Virus record (IMG/VR): IMGVR_UViG_3300020462_000028
Location: 1-30,917 of that record
DNA length: 30,917 nt
From: a virus
Direction: 5' to 3' (one strand)
How positions within the stretch are numbered: position 1 is the first letter of the stretch; every line of letters starts with the position of its first letter. A model generated the notes under the pieces. That model ran no database searches, was not told where the DNA came from, and saw nothing but the letters and a program-made list of their open reading frames with translations. The position numbers and the translations under genes are program-made. Below, piece after piece: positions 24,300 through 30,917 of this stretch.

Positions 24300-24542
24300 T
24301 TAAAAACTTCCAGAATTTAGCGTAATGTCCGCTGTTGTATCTAGTTCATTTCGTGCTGTCCATTTCTGTGTAGTTGAATTGTATTGTAATATTGCACCAT
24401 TTTGTAGTCCAACACTTATTACGTCAACATTACTAATATCATTTAAACTAATAGTGGCAGCAGCTGCTGGGCCACCAGATGGGCCCTGTGGGCCTGGAAC
24501 TGTAACACGAATTACTTGTGGTTGATTTGTAACGATTGCCAT
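24300..24542 (-). CDS. Small collagen-like virion protein
   Basis: This 80-residue protein starts MAIVTNQPQVIRVTVPGPQG and carries a short Gly-Pro-rich collagen-like stretch (PGPQGPSGGP, residues 16-25). It continues with an ISLNDISNVDV segment and a WTARNELDTTADITLNSGSF end. The last residues resemble the GGTF end of the fibre downstream. Collagen-like stretches are common trimerisation elements in phage fibres, so a fibre connector is likely. AGGAG precedes the ATG, and the gene is packed between a 113-residue gene and a fibre gene. Exact function is unknown. Confidence 0.75.
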   Translation of the reverse strand: MAIVTNQPQVIRVTVPGPQGPSGGPAAAATISLNDISNVDVISVGLQNGAILQYNSTTQKWTARNELDTTADITLNSGSF

Positions 24543-24554
24543 CTTTAACTCCTA

Positions 24555-24896
24555 TTATGCCCTTGATACACTTGGATTGACAGTTGCAATCCCTTCTACT
24601 ACTCTTGTTTTTGTTGCACCACCAGGCAGTGTCAAATTAACATCATAAACATATTTACCAGATTCAAGTGCAGATGTTTGTGCATCAGTTAACGAAATTG
24701 TTATTTGTCCATTTGTTGTTGGTGTTTCAAATACTACACTAAAACCTACTGAAGTTATTGACTCATACGTTTTTCGTAATTGAGCAATTCCAGAATATCC
24801 TGTTATATCCAAAGCTGCTCCATTACTATCTGCAATACTTATTGTTGTTGTAAATGTTGTGCCTTGATCTATAAATATATTTGATACTGTCGCCAT
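24555..24896 (-). CDS. Small beta-sandwich virion protein (BppU-like N-terminal type)
   Basis: This 113-residue protein begins MATVSNIFIDQGTTFTTTIS. The order DQGTTFTTTISIADSNGAALDITGY, QLRKTYES, and ISLTDAQTSALESGKYVYDV followed by TRVVEGIATVNPSVS, is a familiar layout in small phage baseplate or fibre beta-sandwich domains, in which GxTF...DxxGxxxDLTG is followed by SGxYxYDV. It is probably a structural component at the fibre base; this is by pattern, not by proven similarity. AAGGAG lies about 13 bases before the ATG, which is long. A TATAAATA box lies 26 bases upstream. Confidence 0.78.
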   Translation of the reverse strand: MATVSNIFIDQGTTFTTTISIADSNGAALDITGYSGIAQLRKTYESITSVGFSVVFETPTTNGQITISLTDAQTSALESGKYVYDVNLTLPGGATKTRVVEGIATVNPSVSRA

Positions 24897-24921
24897 AAAA
24901 CAAAAAGACTCCTTCTTTGTC

Positions 24922-24929
24922 TATTTATA
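24922..24929 (-). promoter_or_regulatory. Late promoter box (TATAAATA) upstream of the 113-residue gene
   Basis: An exact minus-strand TATAAATA followed by G in a 46-base gap, ending 26 bases before the gene. It would drive the small structural genes and the two fibres downstream. Confidence 0.7.
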
Positions 24930-24942
24930 ATGTTTAAACCCT

Positions 24943-27900
24943 CTATGCAATCGCAAGAAAAATATATCTTGCACCATTTACATTAATTGGAGCTGCAGCT
25001 ACTGAAGAACTATATTGATTAGTACCATTGGTATAAGAATTTGCTGGAACAGCAAACCCTTGTGAATATGGATCAATCACATCTACACCTGTTTTATGTG
25101 CATGATCTTGATTTAAAACTGTAAACATATCATTTCCAGTTGCAATACCTTCAGTTCCATATCCGCCTGCATTTCCAGCATCAAACATATACCAATTACC
25201 AGCTGCATCTTCTCTTTTTATTATTATAAATCTTGCACCACCACTAAATCCACAGTTAACATTTACAGTTGTAGTACCAGTACCCAAATAATAACCAACC
25301 TTACTAACACCAGCTAAAGTTGCAAACATTATTCTTTGTACATAAAAGTTTGTTTGATTAGTAGGTTTTGGTATATTACCAGATGTTCCATCAACTCCTG
25401 TATATACAAGGTCTGAATTAGATGCAGTAACAGTTCCTATAGTATGAGATCCATGTGCAACAGTACCATAATTATCAGTAGTAATAGTATTATTTGAACT
25501 TTGTGATGAGTCAGCATAATAACCACCATAGTTATAAGTACTATTACCATTAATATTCATAGATTTATCCCACGCACCCCAACCAGCATTAATCATCATT
25601 CTATCATTTAATCCATTAGTCATATCTTTATGTCTAACATCAAACCCTAACCATCTTTTATCTGGATGACCACCGCCTACAGCGTTTTGAACATACTGAC
25701 TATCAATAGTAGGTCTAAAAACTTTTGAAATGATCATTTCTGGAACAACTCCAAGATTATGCTTTGTTGTTAAAACATCACTAGAACTATTCAAAGTTCC
25801 AGATTGACCAGTAATTTTATCTACAGTTACATCCATAAATCCAGGCGCTCTTTGAAACATCATTGCATAGTTTTGTGCTTCAGATTGATTTGTACCACTT
25901 TGTTGAAAACTACCACTTGGATTTGGATTGGTTGTCCATTTTGCATAAAAACTTTGCAAAGATCCACTCCCAGCAGTTCCAATTTCTCCAAAACCATTAC
26001 CATCAAATGGATTATATAAATCTCCTTGATTTGAACCATTATTTAAATATTGAGGATTAGAATCTAATCTACCAAGTTCATGTCCTATTTTACCTGTAAG
26101 TCTTGTGTATATATGATGATGACTAGCATTATTAGCTGGGTGATTAACATTAGAAAGTATTACAACATCTGGTTTAAATGTAATAGGAACTAAATGATTA
26201 TTTTCGTGTGGTTTAAAAGCAGTTGTTCCCATCCACTTTCCATTATCTTGAACACCACTATTATAACTATCACGTTGTTTATCATTTTGAACAAAATCTT
26301 TATATTCTCCTTTAGAACTGTAAATTGAAGCTGTGTTATGTGGATCAGCAGAACCTCTTGCAGTAGCAAAAACTTCATTTCCAGCTGTCGGTACTTTTCT
26401 AGGTCTGCGAACTGCAAAATATAAATATCTTTCTCCAGATTTATTCCAGTTTCTTGACCATTCTTGTGTTTCACCACTCCAACTTCTATAGTCACTATTA
26501 AGGCCTGTTCCTCTTACTTCAAATCCTCTTGCGTGAGGAAATCCTACCATTCCATGAGTATGTGTAAATTCTCTGTCAAAGTAATGGCCTATGTTACCAT
26601 TAGTATTTCTTCGACTTAAAGATAAAACATTTCCTTCATTTCTATCCCAACCTCTTGTTGTATCTAACATAATCCATTCACCACTAGTAGTCATTGCCTT
26701 AATCATTACAAATTGAGGCTCCCAACCTAAATCTACATTTACTCCAGATGTTTCTGTTCCATAGTGTTGTGTCGCATTATTATCATCAATATTTGATTGT
26801 GACCCAATGGTTGGATAATTAGTGAGTCCAGCTCCATTTCCAATATATGATCCAGTTGCAATATTTCCTGTATTTGGTTGGTCTGCAAAAAGATATACTT
26901 CATATATAACACCATTTACATTCATACCAGAAGCAGAAGCTGCAGATTGTGAATTATTAGTCCAATCGCCATTTATAACAATATAATCTTCGGTAGGAGT
27001 GCCAAGACTACTACTTGTTCCACCAAATATTTCGTTACCATATAGTTGATTACCACTGCCTGGATTTTGAAAGTTTGGTGTTTGAAATGAAGACTCATGA
27101 TCCACAGTTGCAAAATGGTTGGGCATATCTTTATGCCACATGAATGTTGGAGCTGACATATTATTAGTGTGATGTCTTATCCATATCATCGCTGGCGTAA
27201 CGCCTAAATTATGAGAGATTTGTCGATTAAAATTATTAGAACCATTTCCAGTATATTTAAACGCATCAAAAAACTTATGCGACTTTTTTATCGTAACTGC
27301 AACGAATCTACCATCTTTAGTTGTTTGTATTTGATCACCAAGACCCATACCAGTTTTATCAATATATTGAATCCCATCACTTTCACCACCACTACTACCA
27401 TATAGTGAAGCACTGCCAGAAGATACAGTAGTAAAACTTCTATAATTACCTAAAGCACAGTATTGTTTCCTAGAACTATCTCTTCTAGTATCTAAGGTAC
27501 TAAATATTCTGGTGTCATTCCACTTGTACGCATTATTAGTTAATTGGTTTGCTCCTGATGGTAAACCAGTTCCTAAATGATTATGCCTTCTACGATTTGA
27601 TATGAAAATTAATCCAGCATTATCATTTGCATTATCATATGTATTTTTTGGATCTAAAACAAGTATCTGTGCTAATTGTTCACCACTACCACCACCAATA
27701 GGATTTGCTGATGTTACAGCATATGTTGTGCCACCATCAGTTCCTAAACCAACTCCAGTTGAATTACGATCAACAAAAGATAACATATTTACAGTATTTC
27801 CATGATAAGTAACCTTACCATTTTCCATATTTTCTGCACCTTGTATATATCTTGTTGAGTTAGTCATTCCCATTTTTTTATCTAAAATAGTACTGCTTCT

Positions 27901-29004
27901 ACCCCAAGAACTAGTGTTCGTTGAAGTACCAGTTGGAACGAGAAACAAAAATTGTGGCGTACCATCAGATGTACTACCGCTTGATGGCATTGAATTTACA
28001 AATACTTTTTGTATACTTGAACTACTATCATCATTTCCCCAAAGATAAGCAACATAATTTTTTCCATTTCCATTTGTTAACAATTCTTGAGCATTTCCAT
28101 TACTGCCTGATTGATTACTTGCATCTCCTACAGTAAAATGAGTAGTTGTAGGAGCAATCAGTGTAGATCCATTTCCAAGATTAACATATGCATCTGCTGT
28201 GCCACCACCAGTACATACAGGATATCTACCAAATTTTGCATTAACATTCATACTTGCAGGCCAAGTACTCATTGTAGTAGTTTGATTTCCTACATTCCAA
28301 TGAATAGCATCTTTATTATCAGATAAATTTTTTATGAACATGAAAAGTGGTTGTGATCCTAGTCCATGAGCAATTTGTCTATTTAAATTTCCATCGCCTG
28401 TGTATGTGACAATATCAAAAAAGTGCTGTTTGACTCTCCATGTCCATGCCATATATTCAACACCTCTGGTATTAAAACAACCAGCTGATGTACTACCAGT
28501 ACCATATCCTTCGGAAATACCAATTCTAAAACCATTAGTTGTATATTGAAACCAGTTGGAATCATTATTTGGTTGTACTTCGGGGTGTGCATTATTTAAC
28601 TGCCAAAATTTAGAATTGCCCCTTACAGAATCAAACATTCCGCCTCTCATCTCATTACCACCAGTTGTTCCTAAAAACCCCCTAATCCAAGTCATAGAAT
28701 TATTATTTGCTAAATCTATACCCAGATCAAACTCTCTAGGATAACCAGAACCAGTGTATCTTGTTGATGCCCAATATTGATCAGTGTCTAAACTAGAAGA
28801 ACCTCGTAGATCAACTCCAGTTTCTAATCTTTTATGTTGTCCAACTGCAAATGTATTTATTAAATGACCACCAGTAGTATAATTATAATTACCTTCTGCG
28901 GCATCATTAGTGTAACTGGTTACATTAAAAATATTATCAACATTATTTTCTGCTTGATCTTGATTAGCACTAGCAGAAGAAAGTAATTTTTTAACTCCAC
29001 TCAC
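24943..29004 (-). CDS. Giant repeat-module virion protein / adhesin, GTG start
   Basis: This 1353-residue protein is built of divergent copies of one module: a Y(T/K)GxG turn, a basic N-R-Q-I strand, H-x-L-G-x-x-P, then a hydrophobic strand ending in (I/V)K or R. Copies are visible near residues 195-225 (TYTGDGNLNRQIAHGLGSQP), 580 (KYTGNG, NRQISHNLGVTP), 745-770 (DLGWEPQFVMIKAM), 1068-1095 (TKHNLGVVPEMIISK) and 1234-1353 (YYLGTG, NCGFSGGARFIIIKRE, ending YIFLAIA). The last is closely similar to the C-terminal module of the protein at the right edge. No enzyme site is seen. It is likely to be a receptor-facing virion protein of a type frequent in marine myoviruses. The start is GTG, overlapping the stop of the previous gene as GTGA, with AGGA upstream. 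Confidence 0.85.
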   Translation of the reverse strand: MSGVKKLLSSASANQDQAENNVDNIFNVTSYTNDAAEGNYNYTTGGHLINTFAVGQHKRLETGVDLRGSSSLDTDQYWASTRYTGSGYPREFDLGIDLANNNSMTWIRGFLGTTGGNEMRGGMFDSVRGNSKFWQLNNAHPEVQPNNDSNWFQYTTNGFRIGISEGYGTGSTSAGCFNTRGVEYMAWTWRVKQHFFDIVTYTGDGNLNRQIAHGLGSQPLFMFIKNLSDNKDAIHWNVGNQTTTMSTWPASMNVNAKFGRYPVCTGGGTADAYVNLGNGSTLIAPTTTHFTVGDASNQSGSNGNAQELLTNGNGKNYVAYLWGNDDSSSSIQKVFVNSMPSSGSTSDGTPQFLFLVPTGTSTNTSSWGRSSTILDKKMGMTNSTRYIQGAENMENGKVTYHGNTVNMLSFVDRNSTGVGLGTDGGTTYAVTSANPIGGGSGEQLAQILVLDPKNTYDNANDNAGLIFISNRRRHNHLGTGLPSGANQLTNNAYKWNDTRIFSTLDTRRDSSRKQYCALGNYRSFTTVSSGSASLYGSSGGESDGIQYIDKTGMGLGDQIQTTKDGRFVAVTIKKSHKFFDAFKYTGNGSNNFNRQISHNLGVTPAMIWIRHHTNNMSAPTFMWHKDMPNHFATVDHESSFQTPNFQNPGSGNQLYGNEIFGGTSSSLGTPTEDYIVINGDWTNNSQSAASASGMNVNGVIYEVYLFADQPNTGNIATGSYIGNGAGLTNYPTIGSQSNIDDNNATQHYGTETSGVNVDLGWEPQFVMIKAMTTSGEWIMLDTTRGWDRNEGNVLSLSRRNTNGNIGHYFDREFTHTHGMVGFPHARGFEVRGTGLNSDYRSWSGETQEWSRNWNKSGERYLYFAVRRPRKVPTAGNEVFATARGSADPHNTASIYSSKGEYKDFVQNDKQRDSYNSGVQDNGKWMGTTAFKPHENNHLVPITFKPDVVILSNVNHPANNASHHHIYTRLTGKIGHELGRLDSNPQYLNNGSNQGDLYNPFDGNGFGEIGTAGSGSLQSFYAKWTTNPNPSGSFQQSGTNQSEAQNYAMMFQRAPGFMDVTVDKITGQSGTLNSSSDVLTTKHNLGVVPEMIISKVFRPTIDSQYVQNAVGGGHPDKRWLGFDVRHKDMTNGLNDRMMINAGWGAWDKSMNINGNSTYNYGGYYADSSQSSNNTITTDNYGTVAHGSHTIGTVTASNSDLVYTGVDGTSGNIPKPTNQTNFYVQRIMFATLAGVSKVGYYLGTGTTTVNVNCGFSGGARFIIIKREDAAGNWYMFDAGNAGGYGTEGIATGNDMFTVLNQDHAHKTGVDVIDPYSQGFAVPANSYTNGTNQYSSSVAAAPINVNGARYIFLAIA

Positions 29005-29558
29005 GTTTTTAAATCCTGTCCTAATGTAAATGCATAAATTGTTGCTCCACCATCATGAGTATAAAATCCAAAAATATCATGAGCTCCATTTAAAGAAGTT
29101 ACTGATGGTGCATTTACTGTACCCCCTGCCCATTTGAACACATGACTTCCAGAGTTTGGCCAGTTAATGGAATATGGTGTTCCAGTTGCTGGTTGATGTA
29201 ATTTTAAGGTAAAATAAAATGAAGTTCCATCTCCAGTATTTGGAGTATTATCTGGTGCAGGCACATTAGATAAACTAACTCCAGTAACATTACTAGCTAA
29301 TGTATAATAAAAATTATTACCTTTATCGAAATCTAAATTTAAAGTTGAGCCTGATAAGGTTGCAGTTTGATAGTTTTCTACAATACCACCACTTCCTTTT
29401 AAATCATTTGCAAAATCAAACGCAGTTGATAATGCAAGTTTTGCTGGTGTTACATTTCCATCTTGTATTTCAGCAGTTGTAATTGCATTTGCAGCTACAT
29501 CTTCTGCAACAATAACATTTGCACCGATTGCTCTTGAGTTAATTTTTCTAATAGGCAT
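29001..29558 (-). CDS. Fibre-type virion protein
   Basis: This 185-residue protein starts MPIRKINSRAIGANVIVAED. The segment VAANAITTAEIQDGNVTPAK is typical of phage fibre N-terminal linkers, where short TAEIQDGxVTxAKL units recur. The C-terminal part is beta-rich (NYQTATLSGSTLNLDFDKGN, YYTLASNVTGVSLSNVP, FYFTLKLHQPATGTPYSINW and ending FTLGQDLKT), like domains found on phage baseplate spikes and fibres in marine phages. Its stop overlaps the GTG start of the 1353-residue protein, so the two are translationally coupled and probably act together. AGGAT precedes the ATG, and an AATAAATA box lies 23 bases upstream. Confidence 0.8.
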   Translation of the reverse strand: MPIRKINSRAIGANVIVAEDVAANAITTAEIQDGNVTPAKLALSTAFDFANDLKGSGGIVENYQTATLSGSTLNLDFDKGNNFYYTLASNVTGVSLSNVPAPDNTPNTGDGTSFYFTLKLHQPATGTPYSINWPNSGSHVFKWAGGTVNAPSVTSLNGAHDIFGFYTHDGGATIYAFTLGQDLKT

Positions 29559-29580
29559 TTTCTTTTATCCTGTTTTTATC

Positions 29581-29588
29581 TATTTATT
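29581..29588 (-). promoter_or_regulatory. Late promoter box (AATAAATA) upstream of the 185-residue gene
   Basis: The minus strand reads AATAAATA followed by G, within the NATAAATA form, ending 23 bases before the gene in a 38-base gap. It could start the transcript for the 185- and 1353-residue proteins. Confidence 0.6.
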
Positions 29589-29596
29589 CAATAGTT

Positions 29597-30064
29597 TTAA
29601 CTTGGGTATGTTGGCCAATCTTCATCTTTTAAATTAGGCCAATTTTTATGTTTTGGAATATCTCTTAAAGTTTGACGATATGTTTTCATATCATCTGACA
29701 TAGTTAAATCAGAAGCAGAAGTCCAATCAGTTTCTGATAATCTTTTATTTCTTTTATTTCTTAAAGCTTTTGCTGTTTCTTCATCTAATGTTTTTAGATA
29801 TTCAGTTTCGTCTGCTTTTTTAGAAAATTTATTTACTTCTGTCCATGAATAAGAATATGTTCCATCTTTATTTTTAGAAAGACTTCCTTGTTTTGCAACT
29901 TTTAAATTACTGGAAGGAGTAGGTTCTGTCGGATTTGTAATCAAACTCCAACCAAGATTATTTGCAATTTCAATGTTTTCAGAACTAGGCATAATTCTTC
30001 CTTCATGTATTGATCTTATTTCATTCCAGTTTTTAATTTCTTTTGTTTTTTCGTTGTAAAACAT
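29597..30064 (-). CDS. Tail assembly chaperone-like protein (Phage_tail_APC type)
   Basis: This 155-residue protein carries in its C-terminal part (about residues 97-155) the pattern of phage tail assembly chaperones beside fibre genes: LRNKRNKRLSETDWTSASDL, then MKTYRQTLRDIPKH and a closing WP. The family consensus is R-x-x-R-x-x-x-L-x-x-(S/T)-D-W-T, then Y-R-Q-x-L-R-D-(I/L)-P. The N-terminal half (MFYNEKTKEIKNWNEIRSIH) and a Lys/Ser/Thr-rich middle are of unknown role. Such proteins probably help fold or trimerise the neighbouring fibre. It sits between the two large repeat-module genes, so one of these is the likely client. GGAGAAAG precedes the ATG. Confidence 0.8.
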   Translation of the reverse strand: MFYNEKTKEIKNWNEIRSIHEGRIMPSSENIEIANNLGWSLITNPTEPTPSSNLKVAKQGSLSKNKDGTYSYSWTEVNKFSKKADETEYLKTLDEETAKALRNKRNKRLSETDWTSASDLTMSDDMKTYRQTLRDIPKHKNWPNLKDEDWPTYPS

Positions 30065-30073
30065 TACTTTCTC

Positions 30074-30917
30074 CTATGCCCAAGCTGCAAATATATAATG
30101 GTCACTTGTTCTATTTATTTTGTCATCTGAACTTTTTATTTGAAACCCAGTAGTAGTTTGATCTATTATATCTGCATTATTATAATTAGTTGAACCTACA
30201 GAGTCATTCCATTTGGTTTTGTTTATACCACTAGATGAACTATCAGTTCCAGTTGAACCAACATAAACTCCAGCTGCAGCTGCAGTTGGGTTTATTCCTG
30301 TGGCAGCACTATAAGAAGTTTCTGCAAAATCGTCATTACCACCAGTAGTAGAATTTACACTAATCCAAAGCCAAGGTGATGTTCTAGAACAGTTTTTAAT
30401 CATTACCATTCTTGCACCATTAGTAAAACCACAATCAATATTTTTTGTAGATTGTCCATCTCCTGTATAAACACCTATTTTACTAAGTCCAGGCACAGTT
30501 GCCCAACTCCACGCAATATATCCACCACCACTTTCATTTGGACTAAACCCATTATCATTATTATATGGGCCATCATGAAGAACATTTCCAATGTAAAAAT
30601 ACGATATACCTGATGAATTTGGATTGGTAGGAGCTCCCCAATTTGCCCATTCACTTGTTCCCCAAAAATTATCTTCTCTTAATCTTGGAGCGTTATTTCC
30701 AAGATTAAGTAAATAATCATTTGTTCCATAGGATTGACCATATGCAATATCTTTATGAAACATAAGTGTGTGTGAAAAGTGATTAGTACCACTTGCATGA
30801 TTTTTTATTTGTTTTACAATCACCATTTCTGGTTTTACGCCTAAACTTGTTGCAATACTACGATTACTTACACCATTACCACGATAATGTTCAAAAGAGT
30901 GGTAACCAAACTTTTTT
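30074..30917 (-). CDS. Repeat-module virion protein, 5' end outside window
   Basis: The frame is open to the right edge, and the codons upstream of the first ATG at 30826 continue the module (HYRGNGVSNRSIATSLGVKP at the edge), so the N-terminus lies outside. About 280 residues are visible. It has the same module as the 1353-residue protein (YRGNG, then SLGVKPEMVIVKQI), and its final part (GVYTGDGQSTKNIDCGFTNG, ARMVMIKN, ending HYIFAAWA) aligns with the C-terminal module of that protein (YYLGTG, NCGFSGGARFIIIK, YIFLAIA). It is therefore a paralogue and probably another receptor-facing virion protein. It precedes the chaperone-like gene by nine bases, which makes it the best candidate for the chaperone's client. 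Confidence 0.82.
   Translation of the reverse strand, partial: KKFGYHSFEHYRGNGVSNRSIATSLGVKPEMVIVKQIKNHASGTNHFSHTLMFHKDIAYGQSYGTNDYLLNLGNNAPRLREDNFWGTSEWANWGAPTNPNSSGISYFYIGNVLHDGPYNNDNGFSPNESGGGYIAWSWATVPGLSKIGVYTGDGQSTKNIDCGFTNGARMVMIKNCSRTSPWLWISVNSTTGGNDDFAETSYSAATGINPTAAAAGVYVGSTGTDSSSSGINKTKWNDSVGSTNYNNADIIDQTTTGFQIKSSDDKINRTSDHYIFAAWA

Noticed and set aside
1-30917. Integrase, transposase, attachment site, CRISPR array or lysogeny genes
   Set aside because: None was seen on either strand; the content is that of a lytic T4-like late region.

Overview
The window is a stretch of an AT-rich T4-like myovirus genome: a late structural module read almost entirely on the minus strand, so its gene order runs from high to low coordinates. 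The order gp13-14-15-16-17-18-19-20-(two prohead-core-type genes)-21-22-23, followed by a gp3-like tail protein, uvsY and uvsW, is the arrangement known from marine T4-like phages such as cyanophages and pelagiphages. The low GC content, an eight-base late promoter motif of the type NATAAATA, and LamG, glycine-rich and repeat-module fibre proteins fit a marine phage of an AT-rich host such as SAR11 or Prochlorococcus. The host is an inference; nothing in the window proves it.

Layout from right to left. 15952-30917 is a roughly 15 kb adhesin island. It holds two large paralogous repeat-module proteins, one cut by the right edge, with a tail-assembly-chaperone-like gene next to them. Further left are several small virion-protein candidates, two fibres sharing an N-terminal module (one carrying a cupredoxin-like domain), a glycine-rich ALK/gp38-like adhesin and a 1163-residue protein with four LamG-like domains. 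11432-15934 holds neck and tail-completion genes gp13, gp14 and gp15 and the terminase genes gp16 and gp17. 11132-11431 is the only plus-strand gene, a small HNH-type zinc-knuckle protein that seems to have lost its catalytic histidines. 3024-11024 holds sheath, tube, portal, prohead-core, protease, scaffold and capsid genes. 1-2948 holds an AsnRS-like enzyme, a tRNA, the gp3-like gene, uvsY and the N-terminal 282 codons of uvsW.

How it works together: gp20, the core proteins and gp22 organise the prohead; gp21 matures gp23 and the scaffold; gp16/gp17 package DNA; gp13/gp14 form the neck; gp15 and gp3 finish the tail of gp18 sheath and gp19 tube. The fibre island decides host attachment. Late promoters stand in front of most transcription blocks, and a strong intrinsic terminator follows the capsid gene.

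The most unusual part is 2031-2948. A stand-alone class II Asp/Asn-type synthetase catalytic core, without an anticodon-binding domain, lies 4 bases upstream of a tRNA whose body looks like tRNA-Leu (Leu-type D arm, long variable arm). Its anticodon is GUU (Asn), its discriminator base is G, and position 37 is a rare U. It looks like a dedicated phage enzyme/tRNA pair, possibly one not previously described.
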